From: Nocardioides thalensis | GTDB lineage: Bacteria > Actinomycetota > Actinomycetes > Propionibacteriales > Nocardioidaceae | Assembly (NCBI RefSeq): GCF_013410655.1 | Contig: NZ_JACCFP010000001.1 | Coordinates: 1,240,001 to 1,304,000, forward strand | DNA: 64,000 nt | Direction: 5' to 3' | In this document: piece after piece, positions 1 to 8,660 of the stretch | Position numbering within the stretch: the stretch's first letter is position 1 | Layout: every line of letters begins with the position of its first letter | Program-made: the position numbers and the translations under genes | The notes under the pieces: generated by a model | Databases searched by the model: none | What the model was told of the DNA's origin: nothing | What the model saw: the letters and a program-made list of their open reading frames with translations, nothing else

Positions 1-250
1 TGCGAGCCGGGCCCAGGCCCGTGGCTCGATCGTCGTCGAGGCGGGGATCGTCGCGGGTGTCGGCATCATCGTGGGCCTGCTCGCCTCGCTCACCACGATC
101 GTGCCGTTCGCGATCGCGCGGGACGAGGGCGTGGTGCCCGACGGCCAGCTCTGGCTGCCGCCGCTCATCGCGGCCGGGATCGCCCTGCTGACCCTCGGCT
201 CCGCGCGCGGCGCCGTACAGAAGGTCACTCGCGGGACCGCCCTCCAATGA
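1..250 (+). CDS. C-terminal end of a membrane protein, probably an FtsX-type ABC permease
   Basis: Only the last 82 codons are in the window (reading frame begins at base 2, TGA at 248-250). The piece has two hydrophobic stretches separated by a short hydrophilic loop, and ends with a short polar tail. This is the shape of the last two membrane segments of an FtsX/MacB-type permease. The stop overlaps the ATG of the next gene as ATGA. Permease, histidine kinase and LuxR regulator is a frequent actinobacterial gene order, usually with an ABC ATPase upstream. The permease assignment is inferred from this context; the visible sequence only shows a membrane protein. Confidence 0.5.
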   Translation, partial: ASRAQARGSIVVEAGIVAGVGIIVGLLASLTTIVPFAIARDEGVVPDGQLWLPPLIAAGIALLTLGSARGAVQKVTRGTALQ

Positions 251-1488
251 CACACTTCGACGCGATGACCGACTGGTCCGCGCCCATCGGAGGCCTCCGA
301 CCCGAGCCGCTCGACGTGCCCACGCTCGTCGAGCGGCTCCGGCTCACCGTGTTCTCGGCCGGGTACGCCGCGGCCGCCGTACCCGCGCTGGCGCTGGCGA
401 TCGTGACCCTGGTGGCGATTCCCACCGGGCTGGCCGGTGTCGGCGTCCTGCTCGCGCTCGCCGCCGTGCCCGCGACCCAGGCGCTCACGACCGCCCACCG
501 CCGCGTCAGCGGCCTGCTGCTCGACGACGAGATCACCGCCGCCTACCGCGACACCAGCGACCTGCCGGTGCTCGCCCGGCCGTTCGTCTGGCTGCGGGAC
601 GGCGAGCGGTGGCGGGACTTCGGGTTCCTCTGCTTCTCGGCGACGGGCGGTTTCGTCCTCTCGCTGCTGCCTGCGGCGCTGGTCGCCGGCCCGGTGACCT
701 ACGCGATCGGTCTCGTCGTCGACACCAGCTGGGCGTGGTTCTGGCTGGCCCTGCTCAGCGGGCCGCTGCTGTTCGTCTGGTGGGTCACGACCCCTGCGCT
801 GGTGCGCGCGCGGGCGCTCGCGGAGCGCGGCATCCTCGGCCGGTCGCGGCTGGAGGCCCGGCTGGAGGAGGTCGAGGAGAGCCGCGCGGAGGTGGTCGAC
901 AGCTCGGCCGCCGAGATCCGCCGGATCGAGCGCGACCTCCACGACGGCGCGCAGGCGCGGATCGCCGCGGTGGGCATGAACGTCGGCCTCGCCGAGAAGC
1001 TGATGGCGACCGACCCCGAGGCCGCCGCGGCACTGCTGCGCGAGGCCCGCGAGACCACGGTGTCGGCGCTGGAGGACCTGCGGTCGGTCGTCCGCGGCAT
1101 CCTGCCGCCGGTGCTCGCCGACCAGGGGCTGGCGGGCGCCGTCGAGGCGCTCACCATCGGGCTGCCGCTGCCGGTGACCACGACGTTCGACGACGTGCCG
1201 CGGCTGCCCGCGCCGATCGAGTCCGCCGCCTACTTCGCCGTCGCCGAGTGCCTCGCCAACACCGTGAAGCACGCGCAGGCCACCCGGGCGTTCGTGCGCG
1301 CGACCCACGACGGCGAGCGGCTGCGGATCGCGGTCGGTGACGACGGCAGGGGCGGCGCCGACCCCGGCGGGTCCGGGCTGACGGGGGTGCACAAGCGGCT
1401 CGGCGCCTTCGACGGCACACTGGCCGTCACCAGCCCCGCGGGTGGGCCGACGACGATCACGATGGAGGTGCCGTGCCCGACGCCCTGA
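247..1488 (+). CDS. Sensor histidine kinase, HisKA_3 (NarL/DesK) type
   Basis: A 413-residue protein with an N-terminal region of several membrane helices (about residues 35-180), a short coiled linker, a HisKA_3 dimerisation box with the phospho-acceptor His232 in the motif ERDLHDGAQ, and a C-terminal HATPase_c domain. The N box (AECLANTVKHA) and the G box (DDGRGG, then GSGLTGV) are both visible. It would autophosphorylate and pass phosphate to the regulator that starts inside its last codons. The signal sensed is unknown; coupling to the upstream permease suggests envelope or antimicrobial-peptide stress, which is inference. The start overlaps the previous stop, so translation is probably coupled. 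Confidence 0.9.
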   Translation: MTHFDAMTDWSAPIGGLRPEPLDVPTLVERLRLTVFSAGYAAAAVPALALAIVTLVAIPTGLAGVGVLLALAAVPATQALTTAHRRVSGLLLDDEITAAYRDTSDLPVLARPFVWLRDGERWRDFGFLCFSATGGFVLSLLPAALVAGPVTYAIGLVVDTSWAWFWLALLSGPLLFVWWVTTPALVRARALAERGILGRSRLEARLEEVEESRAEVVDSSAAEIRRIERDLHDGAQARIAAVGMNVGLAEKLMATDPEAAAALLREARETTVSALEDLRSVVRGILPPVLADQGLAGAVEALTIGLPLPVTTTFDDVPRLPAPIESAAYFAVAECLANTVKHAQATRAFVRATHDGERLRIAVGDDGRGGADPGGSGLTGVHKRLGAFDGTLAVTSPAGGPTTITMEVPCPTP

Positions 1489-2126
1489 GGGCAGTGCTGG
1501 CCGAGGATCAGGCGCTGCTGCGCGTCGGGCTCGAGCGGATCCTCGCCGCCGGCGGCATCGAGGTGATCGAGTCCGTCGACAACGGGCCGAGCCTCGAGCG
1601 CGCGCTCGAGCGCGACGACTTCGACATCGCCGTCACCGACGTACGGCTGCCTCCGACGTTCACGACCGAGGGCCTGGCTGCGGCCGTCGCTGCCCGCTCA
1701 CGGCGGCCTGCGCTGCCCATCCTCGTGCTCAGCCAGTACGTCGAGCCGCTCTACGCCCGCGACCTGCTGGCCGATGGGCGGGGGGCGGTCGGCTACCTGC
1801 TGAAGGACCGGGTCTCCGACGTCGACGAGTTCCTCGCCGCCGCACGCCAGATCGCCGGGGGCGGCACCGTCCTCGACCCCGAGGTGGTCGCGAGCCTGGT
1901 CACCCGCCGCGAGCGCCCGCTCGACCGGCTCACCGAGCGCGAGCGCGAGGTGCTCACGCTGATGGCCGAGGGCCGCTCCAACGCCGCCATCGCGGCACGC
2001 ATGTTCGTGACCGAGAAGGCCGTCGGCAAGCACACCAACAGCATCTTCACCAAGCTCGACCTCCCGCAGGCCGCCGACGACAACCGGCGCGTGCTCGCCG
2101 TGCTCGCCTGGCTGAACGGCGAGTAG
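1473..2126 (+). CDS. LuxR/NarL-family response regulator
   Basis: This 217-residue protein has a receiver domain at about residues 1-125 with an acidic pair near the N-terminus (AEDQ), the phospho-acceptor Asp56 in VTDVRLPP, and the conserved Lys in YLLKD. A LuxR-type HTH follows (LTEREREVLTLMAEGRSN). The GTG start lies 16 bases inside the kinase gene, so the two are co-translated partners. It is the output of the preceding kinase and probably controls the upstream transporter. Slightly unusual is the extended sequence after the phospho-Asp (RLPPTFTTEG), which many actinobacterial paralogues share. Confidence 0.92.
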   Translation: MPDALRAVLAEDQALLRVGLERILAAGGIEVIESVDNGPSLERALERDDFDIAVTDVRLPPTFTTEGLAAAVAARSRRPALPILVLSQYVEPLYARDLLADGRGAVGYLLKDRVSDVDEFLAAARQIAGGGTVLDPEVVASLVTRRERPLDRLTEREREVLTLMAEGRSNAAIAARMFVTEKAVGKHTNSIFTKLDLPQAADDNRRVLAVLAWLNGE

Positions 2127-2136
2127 GGGAGCAGGG

Positions 2137-3177
2137 TCAGGCGTTCTCGCCGACCGGGTCGCTCGGCTCGGGGGCCTCGGACGCCGACGGGGCCTCGCCC
2201 TCGACCTGCCGGCGGCCGCGGCGGTGCCGCAGCTCGACCCAGAGGCCGCGCACTCCGGCCCGGCGACCGGCGATCTCGGTGCCGTCGAGCTCCGTGCCCG
2301 GCTGGTTGACCGCACGTACGGCGGCGCGGGTGATCGGCAGCACGCCCTCCCCGCGGTAGGCCTCCAGCGCGGCCTCCTCGTCGGGCACCTCGCCGAGCGC
2401 GGCCAGCGCCGACGGGATCAGCACGTTGGCGAGCGCGCGGTAGCCCTCGGCGGACGGATGGAACTGGTCGGGTCCGAACAGCAGTGCCGGCGCCGCGGCG
2501 AACTCGGGTCCGAGGATCGACCCGAGCGAGACCGTGCGCGCGCCCTCCTCGATGACCGCGATCGTCTGCGCGGCCGCGAGGCGTCGCGACCAGGCGCGGG
2601 CGACCTGCTTGAGGGGAGGCGCGATCGGCTGCACGGTGCCGAGGTCCGGGCAGGTGCCGACGACCACCTTGGTGCCGGCGGCGACCAGGCGGCGCACCCC
2701 CTCGGCGAGGTGGCGCACGGACTGCGACGGCAGCACCGTGTGGGTGACGTCGTTGCCGCCGATGAGGATGATCGCCAGCTCCGGCTCGATCGGCAGGGCG
2801 CGGTCGACCTGGGCAGCGAGGTCGGACGACTTCGCGCCGACGACGCAGAACTCGCGGAGGTAGGTGCGGCGCTCGGTGTGCTCGGAGATCGCGGTCGCGA
2901 CGAGGGCGCCGGGCGTCTCCTCCACGCGGTCGACGCCGTAGCCAGCGGCGCTGGAGTCGCCGAGCAGGGCGATCCGGATCGCCGGCCCCGGGCGGCCCCG
3001 GCCGTACCAACCGGTGGCGTCGGGCGGCGGATCCTCGAGCACCGGGCCGATGGTCTTGCGCGCCAGCTTGGCCTCGCCGACGAGCACGCCGTACAGCCCC
3101 GCACCCGCGACGGTGAGCCCGCCGCCGCCGTACAGCGCAGCGGCGGCCAGCTTGCGTGCAGCGGCGGCCTTGGTCAC
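2137..3177 (-). CDS. Membrane-anchored or exported SGNH/GDSL hydrolase
   Basis: A 346-residue protein beginning at a GTG, with a hydrophobic N-terminal segment (residues 10-33) that can act as signal or anchor. SGNH block I is LLGDSSAAGYG with nucleophile Ser75. Block III is seen as LIGGND, and block V as DQFHPSAEGY, which supplies the Asp/His. It is probably an extracytoplasmic esterase or acylhydrolase; the substrate cannot be told. The tail after about residue 300 is charged and of low complexity. It diverges from cbs across 60 bp, an arrangement resembling the SGNH gene Rv1075c near cbs (Rv1077) in Mycobacterium tuberculosis. The start is chosen because reading upstream of it runs into the cbs promoter region. 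Confidence 0.85.
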   Translation of the reverse strand: MTKAAAARKLAAAALYGGGGLTVAGAGLYGVLVGEAKLARKTIGPVLEDPPPDATGWYGRGRPGPAIRIALLGDSSAAGYGVDRVEETPGALVATAISEHTERRTYLREFCVVGAKSSDLAAQVDRALPIEPELAIILIGGNDVTHTVLPSQSVRHLAEGVRRLVAAGTKVVVGTCPDLGTVQPIAPPLKQVARAWSRRLAAAQTIAVIEEGARTVSLGSILGPEFAAAPALLFGPDQFHPSAEGYRALANVLIPSALAALGEVPDEEAALEAYRGEGVLPITRAAVRAVNQPGTELDGTEIAGRRAGVRGLWVELRHRRGRRQVEGEAPSASEAPEPSDPVGENA

Positions 3178-3237
3178 GCGGTAACTGTACGGAACGGGCC
3201 TCGGGCGTCGTGCGGGTATGGGCACTACGGTGAGGGC

Positions 3238-4629
3238 ATGGAGTACGTCGACTCGCTTCTGGACCTCATCGGCAACACCCCGCTCGTGCGGCTCTCCGAC
3301 GAGGTCCTCGGGACCAGCGGCAAGGGGCCGGTCGTGCTGGCCAAGGTGGAGTACCTCAATCCCGGCGGGTCCGTGAAGGACCGCATCGCCTCGCGGATGA
3401 TCGAGGCCGCCGAGGAGTCGGGTGAGCTGCAGCCCGGCGGCACGATCGTCGAGCCGACCTCCGGCAACACCGGGGTCGGGCTGGCGATGGTGGCCCAGCA
3501 GAAGGGCTACAAGTGCGTCTTCGTGTGCCCCGACAAGGTGAGCGAGGACAAGCGCAACGTGCTCAAGGCGTACGGCGCCGAGGTCGTCGTGTGCCCGACG
3601 GCGGTGCCGCCCGAGCACCCCGACTCCTACTACAACGTCTCCGACAAGCTCGCCTCGCAGCCCGGCGCCTGGAAGCCCGACCAGTACTCCAACCCGCACA
3701 ACCCGCGCTCGCACTACGAGGAGACCGGGCCCGAGATCTGGCGGCAGACCGACGGCAAGATCACGCACTTCGTGACCGGGATGGGCACCGGCGGCACCAT
3801 CAGCGGCGTCGGGAAGTACCTCAAGGAGCAGAACCCCGACGTCAAGGTGGTCGGCGCCGACCCCGCCGGCTCGGTCTACTCCGGCGGCACCGGGCGGCCC
3901 TATCTCGTCGAGGGAGTGGGCGAGGACTTCTGGCCGGACACCTACGACCGCAACGTCGCCGACCGGGTGATCGAGGTCTCCGACGCCGACTCGTTCGCCT
4001 ACACGCGCCGCCTCGCCCGCGAGCAGGCGCTGCTCGTCGGCGGGTCCTCCGGCATGGCGGCGTTCGCCGCGGCGCAGCTCGCGCGCGAGCTCGACGGCAC
4101 TCCCGAGGGCGAGAACGCCGTGATCGTGGTGCTGCTGCCCGACTCCGGCCGTGGCTACCTGACGAAGGTCTTCAACGACGACTGGCTCGCGACCTACGGC
4201 TTCGCGACGGGCGCTCCCACCACGTCCCGGACGGTCGGCGAGGTGCTGCGCGGCAAGACCGGCACCCTGCCCGACCTGGTGCACACCCACCCGAGCGAGA
4301 CCGTCGCCGAGGCCATCGCGATCCTCCAGGAGTACGGCGTCTCGCAGATGCCCGTCGTGCGCGCCGAGCCGCCGATCGTCGCGGCCGAGGTCGCCGGGTC
4401 GGTGTCGGACCGGGCTCTTCTCGACGCGCTGTACGCCGGGCAGGCCAAGCTCACCGATGCCGTCGAGAAGCACATGTCCGACCCGCTGCCGACGATCGGC
4501 TCGACGGAGGAGGCGCGCGATGCCGTCGCGCTCCTCGAAGGCGCGGACGCCGTACTCGTGCAGGAGGACGGGAAGCCGGTCGGCGTGCTGACCCGGCAGG
4601 ACCTGCTCGCGTTCCTCGCCCGCGGATGA
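3238..4629 (+). CDS. cbs: Cystathionine beta-synthase (PLP enzyme with CBS domains)
   Basis: A 463-residue protein catalysing condensation of serine (or O-acetylserine) with homocysteine to cystathionine, the first step of reverse transsulfuration. The fold-type II PLP core has the Schiff-base lysine Lys47 in NPGGSVKDR, the substrate loop EPTSGNTG (72-79), and a glycine-rich phosphate loop (GTGGTISG). Two C-terminal CBS domains (about 335-460) are visible as TVAEAIAILQEYGVSQMPVV and VLVQEDGKPVGVLTRQDLL; these normally regulate the enzyme. Length matches the mycobacterial enzyme (about 464). Cysteine synthases lack the CBS pair, so that alternative is less likely. Its stop overlaps the start of the acetyltransferase gene. 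Confidence 0.93.
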   Translation: MEYVDSLLDLIGNTPLVRLSDEVLGTSGKGPVVLAKVEYLNPGGSVKDRIASRMIEAAEESGELQPGGTIVEPTSGNTGVGLAMVAQQKGYKCVFVCPDKVSEDKRNVLKAYGAEVVVCPTAVPPEHPDSYYNVSDKLASQPGAWKPDQYSNPHNPRSHYEETGPEIWRQTDGKITHFVTGMGTGGTISGVGKYLKEQNPDVKVVGADPAGSVYSGGTGRPYLVEGVGEDFWPDTYDRNVADRVIEVSDADSFAYTRRLAREQALLVGGSSGMAAFAAAQLARELDGTPEGENAVIVVLLPDSGRGYLTKVFNDDWLATYGFATGAPTTSRTVGEVLRGKTGTLPDLVHTHPSETVAEAIAILQEYGVSQMPVVRAEPPIVAAEVAGSVSDRALLDALYAGQAKLTDAVEKHMSDPLPTIGSTEEARDAVALLEGADAVLVQEDGKPVGVLTRQDLLAFLARG

Positions 4630-5132
4630 CCGCCGTCGAGCTGCCGCCCGGCATCCGCGTCGCCACCGCCGACGACGTTGACGACATCCTGCGGCTCATC
4701 CGCGAGCTCGCCGACTACGAGCGCGAGCCGGCGGAGACGGTGAAGAACACACCCGAGCGGCTGCGCGAGTGGCTGTTCGGCGAGGACTCCGTGGCGTCGT
4801 GCCTCGTGGCCGAGAGCGACGGCAAGGTGGTGGGGATCGCGCTGTGGTTCCGCACCTACTCGACCTGGACCGGTGTGCCCGGGATCTACCTCGAGGACCT
4901 GTTCGTCGAGCCCGGCCAGCGGGGGAGCGGGTTCGGCAAGGCGTTCCTCGTGGCGCTGTCGCGGATCGCCCTCGCGCGGGGCTACCAGCGGGTCGAGTGG
5001 GTCGTGCTCGACTGGAACAAGCCGTCCATCGAGTTCTACGAGGCGCTGGGCGCGCGGCCGATGAAGGAGTGGCACACGTATCGGCTGACGGGGGAGGCGC
5101 TCGCCGCCCTGGGTTCCGGGGTGGTCGAGTAG
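4626..5132 (+). CDS. GNAT acetyltransferase of the diamine/spermidine (SSAT) type
   Basis: This 168-residue single-domain GNAT has the SSAT-type hallmarks IYLEDLFVEP, the acetyl-CoA loop QRGSGFGKAF, and WNKPSIEFYEALGA near the C-terminus. Such enzymes acetylate polyamines, thialysine or related amines using acetyl-CoA. The ATG overlaps the cbs stop, so the two genes are probably one operon; a thialysine-like substrate would fit a sulfur-amino-acid neighbour, but this is inference. The last residues, GVVE, and the TAG stop are encoded by sequence resembling the beginning of the 43-bp repeat that follows, suggesting that the repeat has provided the C-terminus. Confidence 0.85.
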   Translation: MTAVELPPGIRVATADDVDDILRLIRELADYEREPAETVKNTPERLREWLFGEDSVASCLVAESDGKVVGIALWFRTYSTWTGVPGIYLEDLFVEPGQRGSGFGKAFLVALSRIALARGYQRVEWVVLDWNKPSIEFYEALGARPMKEWHTYRLTGEALAALGSGVVE

Positions 5133-5138
5133 CCCACC

Positions 5139-5266
5139 GGTGGTCGAGGAGGCCGTCCACGGCCGTCACGAGACCCCTCCCGGTGGTCGAGGAGGCCGCC
5201 CACGGCCGTCACGAGACCCTGCCCGGTGGTCGAGGAGGCCGGCTACGGCCGTCACGAGACCCCTCG
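5139..5266. repeat. Three tandem copies of a 43-bp repeat
   Basis: Units start at 5139, 5182 and 5225, exactly 43 bp apart. Each reads GGTGGTCGAGGAGGCCG, then a variable base or two, then ACGGCCGTCACGAGACC. A partial unit (GGTGGTCGAG) lies at about 5119-5129 and contains the last codons of the acetyltransferase gene. Related units occur at 6911, 6934 and inside the HNH gene at 7915. The units are near-identical with no unique spacers, so this is a dispersed REP-like element and not a CRISPR array. Function unknown. Confidence 0.85.
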
Positions 5267-5288
5267 CTGCCAGGGCTTACAGATTTAC

Positions 5289-6718
5289 GGCTCTCCTGAC
5301 TGATCCGTGGGTCAGCGGCGGCCGGGGAGGACCGGGCGGTGGCCGCCGAGGTTGAGCATCGCGAGGGCGATGAGCGCGTCGGATGACTTGAAGCCGAAGG
5401 CCATGCGGGTGATGAGCCGGATCTTGGTGTTGACCGACTCGATGAGGCCGTTGGACAGGCCGTGCTCGATCGAGGCCAGGATCTCTGTGCGGTAGTAGAC
5501 GATCCGGGACTGGAGCCGGACGGACGATTCGATGCGGGACCGCCGCGCCCAGGCGACCCACCGGTCGAGCGCGTCAGCGGCCTCGTCGGGCTGCAGCTTG
5601 AATACGGTCCGCAGGCCCTCTTTGAGCAGGTAGGCGCGGTAGAGCCGCGGATCGGTCTTGGCGATCCACTCGAGTTTCACCCGCTGTCGGTCGGTGAGGT
5701 TCTCCGGGTTCTTCCACAGCGCGAACCGCGCGTGCTTCAACGCCCTGGCATTGCCGGTCGCGACCGTGACACGACGCCCGTCGGCCCAGCCGCGGTTCCT
5801 CCTGTTACCGGCTCGCCGCGCTTCGTTCCAGGCGTCGCGACGGACCGCGTCCAGGGCGTCGGTGGCCCAGCCGACGACGTGGAAGGGGTCGGCGCAGCGC
5901 ACTGCGTTCGGGCATCGTTTGCCGACGACGTCGGCGATCCATTCAGCGCCGTCGGCGGTGACGTGGGTGATCTGGGCACATCGACCTTCGCCGGATTCCT
6001 CGAGCGCGTCGAAGAAGGCATGGACGGTCGCACGTTCTCGTCCGGGGCTGGCCCACACCAGCCGACCAGTGTCGTGGTCGACCACGACAGTCAGGTACTT
6101 GTGGTGACGCTTGTAGGAAATCTCGTCAATCCCGATCCGGCGCAGCCCAGCGAAGGCGTCGATGCCGGCCGCGGTGTCGGCCCAAATGCGGGCGACGATC
6201 GCGCCCACGGTGCGCCAGGCGATCCGCATCAGCTGGGTGATCGCTGTCTTGGAGCACTGGGTGGCCAGCCAAGCGACCTGCTGGTCGAAGGTGTGGGTGT
6301 GCCCAGCGCCGTGCCGAGCCCACGGGACCTGCCGCACCGTTGGCCCATGGATGGGGCAGTTCACTCGCGGGGCGCCGGCTTCGAGGAACACCGGGACCAT
6401 GCCCATGTCGAGCCCGCGCCACCTGCGCCGTCCTTCGCCACGGTCGTACCAAGAAGCTCTCGACCCGCAGCTTCCACATCGACCGTGGCCTGAGCGCCGC
6501 GGCCGGACATGGGCCACGAAGACCTCGGCTTCTTCGTCGTACTCGACGTCCTCGACCACGGTGTTCTCGACGCCCAACAGGGCGCGCCATACGCTGGCGT
6601 TTCGCACGCCGTTCTCCGCTCTGCAGTTTCTGACCTTCGACAAGCCAGAAACCTAGGCTGGGAGCGGCGTGTGGTCGTTCAGGCGCGATCAGCGACCCAC
6701 GGAAGAGTCATTGGAGCC
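5289..6718 (-). mobile_element. Complete ISL3-family insertion sequence, 1430 bp, with 8-bp target duplication
   Basis: The left end begins GGCTCTCCTGACTGATCCGT and the right end, on the opposite strand, begins GGCTCCAATGACTCTTCCGT; both continue GGGTC, giving 20 of 25 matching positions. The element is flanked by identical 8-bp direct repeats AGATTTAC at 5281-5288 and 6719-6726, the duplication length typical of ISL3 elements. It encodes one intact DDE transposase on the minus strand. Intact ends, intact gene and perfect target duplication indicate a recent and possibly still active insertion. Confidence 0.93.
5312..6607 (-). CDS. ISL3-family transposase
   Basis: A transposase of about 431 residues. 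The N-terminal zinc-ribbon-like region has CGSCGSRASWY followed by NCPIHG. The DDE catalytic domain shows the first Asp in GIDEISYKRHHKYLTV, a second in the segment HVTADGAEW or VRCADPFHVV, and the Glu in SNGLIESVNTKIRLITRMAFG, which also carries the family C-terminal signature. The start is taken as the GTG at 6607 because related transposases begin with a sequence like RNASVWRALLGVE; a TTG at 6643 would add 12 residues. The coding region stops 23 bp inside the left inverted repeat and no frameshift is seen. Confidence 0.93.
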   Translation of the reverse strand: MRNASVWRALLGVENTVVEDVEYDEEAEVFVAHVRPRRSGHGRCGSCGSRASWYDRGEGRRRWRGLDMGMVPVFLEAGAPRVNCPIHGPTVRQVPWARHGAGHTHTFDQQVAWLATQCSKTAITQLMRIAWRTVGAIVARIWADTAAGIDAFAGLRRIGIDEISYKRHHKYLTVVVDHDTGRLVWASPGRERATVHAFFDALEESGEGRCAQITHVTADGAEWIADVVGKRCPNAVRCADPFHVVGWATDALDAVRRDAWNEARRAGNRRNRGWADGRRVTVATGNARALKHARFALWKNPENLTDRQRVKLEWIAKTDPRLYRAYLLKEGLRTVFKLQPDEAADALDRWVAWARRSRIESSVRLQSRIVYYRTEILASIEHGLSNGLIESVNTKIRLITRMAFGFKSSDALIALAMLNLGGHRPVLPGRR

Positions 6719-6726
6719 AGATTTAC

Positions 6727-7072
6727 GTGGTCGCGCGCCGCTTGGGTCGCGGTGCTTGGTTGCTCTACTGCGCCGGCTTCAGGCCGTCTGCGGTCGACGT
6801 TCTGTGGTTGCGGTTACGACGGACACGGGTAGTCGGTGGTTGAGGTGCGAGGCCGGCCACGGCCGAGCCTCGAAACCACCGATCCAGGACGATCGAGGAG
6901 CCGTCTCCAGGGTGGTCGAGGAGCCGTGTTCAGGGTGGTCGAGTAGCCCGAGCCGCTAGGCGAGGGCGTATCGAGACCCACTTCCCCTCCACAGCCCAGA
7001 ATCGAGAATCCCCTGTCCACAAGCGGGTTCCCGACGTTCCTCGATGTCGGAACCGAGTGCTTGAATTCTCGT
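6727..7072. repeat. Intergenic region rich in REP-like palindromes
   Basis: No convincing gene is visible in this 346-bp gap. It holds a long imperfect stem-loop at 6835-6880 (GGTGGTT ... AACCACC with an inner GAGGCCGGCC/GGCCGAGCCTC stem), a GGTGGTCGAGGAGCCG fragment at about 6911, and a 46-bp unit at 6934-6979 running from GGTGGTCGAGTAGCCCGAGC to GTATCGAGACC. These share the GGTGGTCGAG and GAGACC ends of the 43-bp repeats at 5139-5266. The last 90 bp upstream of the HNH gene look like an ordinary leader. Confidence 0.7.
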
Positions 7073-8509
7073 ATGGATCTCGGGACGGCACCCCTCTTCG
7101 ACCTCCCGGCCGCACCCGCGGCCGGAGCCGTCGACGTGCCGTTGACCGAGGCCCCGCTCTCCCGCGCCGACCAGCTCCTTCGAGACATCAAGGACAACCG
7201 CGCCGGCATCAACGAGCGGATGCTCGGCGAGGTCAAGATGATCGCCGAATGGGCCCTCGAACACACCGTCGCCGTCCCGGAGGACGCCTCCACCCTCACC
7301 GAACGCGGCCTGGACACCGGGCTGCCGCTCGCGGGTGAGGGTGCGCCGTTGATCTCCGACTTCGCCGTCCTCGAGCTCGGCGCCATCCTCTCCCGCGGCA
7401 TCGACTCAGTCCGCAACTACGTCGGGCAGGTCGTGGAGCTCTCCCACCGCCTCCCCCAGATCTGGGCCCGCGTCCTGGACGGCCACGTGCCGGTGTGGAA
7501 GGGCCTGCGGATCGCCGACTGCACCCGCGACCTCGGCGTGGAGGCGGTGGGGTTCGTGGATCAGCATCTGGCTCGGTTCGCTGCGACCTGCTCCTGGGCC
7601 CAGGTCGAACGCCTCATCGACGAAGCCATCACCCGCTTCGACCCCGACCTCGCCGAAGCCAGACGCGCCGCCGCGGCGGAGACCCGGCACTTCGACATCG
7701 ACTTCGACCGCGCCGGCACCAACGGCACCGTCCCCCTGCACGGCGAGGTCGACCTCACCGATGCCCTCGACGCCGAACAAGCCCTGCGCCACCGCGCCCG
7801 CGAGCTCGCCGAGCTCGGCTGCACCGAACCCCTCGACGTACGCCGCGCCATGGCCTTCGGCGAGATGGCCCGCTGCGACCTCACCCTCAACTACCTCACC
7901 GACCCCACCGACCCGGTGGTCGAGGAGACCGGCCACGGCCCTCACGAGACCCCATCGCCGGCCCTGCCGCACACCCCGCGCGGTCGGACCGTGGACCTCA
8001 CCGTCCACCTCTCCCAAGCCGCCGTCGAAGGGTTCGACGCGGTCGGCAGGCTGGACAACACCCGCTCACCGGTCACCGCGGAACAAGTCCGCGAATGGTG
8101 CGCCGCCGCGGGCACCATCATCGTCCGGCCCGTCCTCGACGTCGCCGGCCACGAACCCACCGGCGCGTATGAGATCGCCGAACGCCAAGCCCGCCAAGTC
8201 CTGCTGCGCGACCAGACGTGCGTGTACCCGCACTGCAATCGTCCCGCCGAGGCCTGCGACCTCGACCACGTGATCCCGCACGCCAAGGGCGGCGTGACGT
8301 GTCCGTGCAACCTGGCCCCGGTCTGCCGCGGCCACCATCGCTTGAAGACCCATAGGGCCGGCTGGGCGTATCGGGTGCTCGCGCCCGGGGTCTACTACTG
8401 GCGCGGCCGCACCGGTCACCAGTGGCTGGTCACCCCCGGCGGCACCTACACCCTCGACACCCACCCCTGCCCCGGGCCTGTTAAGGCGGCTGACCCGCCA
8501 CCCGACTAG
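7073..8509 (+). CDS. DUF222 / HNH endonuclease domain protein (13E12-repeat type)
   Basis: A 478-residue protein with an N-terminal DUF222 helical region (about residues 25-300) and a C-terminal zinc-binding HNH motif: CVYPHCN, then DLDHVIPHAKGG with catalytic His399, CNLAPVCRGHH and a following Lys/His segment. Proteins of this kind are numerous in actinobacteria and are related to the mycobacterial REP13E12 family; they are thought to be mobile or selfish nucleases, but no defined function is established. The ATG at 7073 is preferred over a TTG at 7061. Residues around 280-296 (PVVEETGHGPHETPS) are encoded by a copy of the local 43-bp repeat, so the repeat has entered the gene without breaking it. 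Confidence 0.88.
   Translation: MDLGTAPLFDLPAAPAAGAVDVPLTEAPLSRADQLLRDIKDNRAGINERMLGEVKMIAEWALEHTVAVPEDASTLTERGLDTGLPLAGEGAPLISDFAVLELGAILSRGIDSVRNYVGQVVELSHRLPQIWARVLDGHVPVWKGLRIADCTRDLGVEAVGFVDQHLARFAATCSWAQVERLIDEAITRFDPDLAEARRAAAAETRHFDIDFDRAGTNGTVPLHGEVDLTDALDAEQALRHRARELAELGCTEPLDVRRAMAFGEMARCDLTLNYLTDPTDPVVEETGHGPHETPSPALPHTPRGRTVDLTVHLSQAAVEGFDAVGRLDNTRSPVTAEQVREWCAAAGTIIVRPVLDVAGHEPTGAYEIAERQARQVLLRDQTCVYPHCNRPAEACDLDHVIPHAKGGVTCPCNLAPVCRGHHRLKTHRAGWAYRVLAPGVYYWRGRTGHQWLVTPGGTYTLDTHPCPGPVKAADPPPD
7915..7955 (+). repeat. 43-bp-type repeat unit inside the HNH gene
   Basis: The stretch beginning GGTGGTCGAGGAGACCGGCC and ending CCCTCACGAGACCCC is a diverged copy of the tandem unit at 5139-5266. 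It is read in frame and lies in the linker before the second half of the DUF222/HNH protein. The repeat therefore either inserted in frame, or the gene and repeat spread together. Confidence 0.75.
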
Positions 8510-8660
8510 CTCCCACGCCCCGCACCCCGCCGAACCCCACCACCGGCGGGGGCACGGGCATGCGTGGGTCCGACCAGGAGCGGGCCTCGAGCGCGACCCG
8601 AACCGCGTCCAGCCCGGCCGCTCGCCCCCTACGTCGCCGACGGTCTACAGGAGTCGTCGA

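Noticed and set aside
5139..5266. CRISPR array
   Set aside because: The 43-bp units are contiguous and near-identical; no unique spacers and no cas genes.
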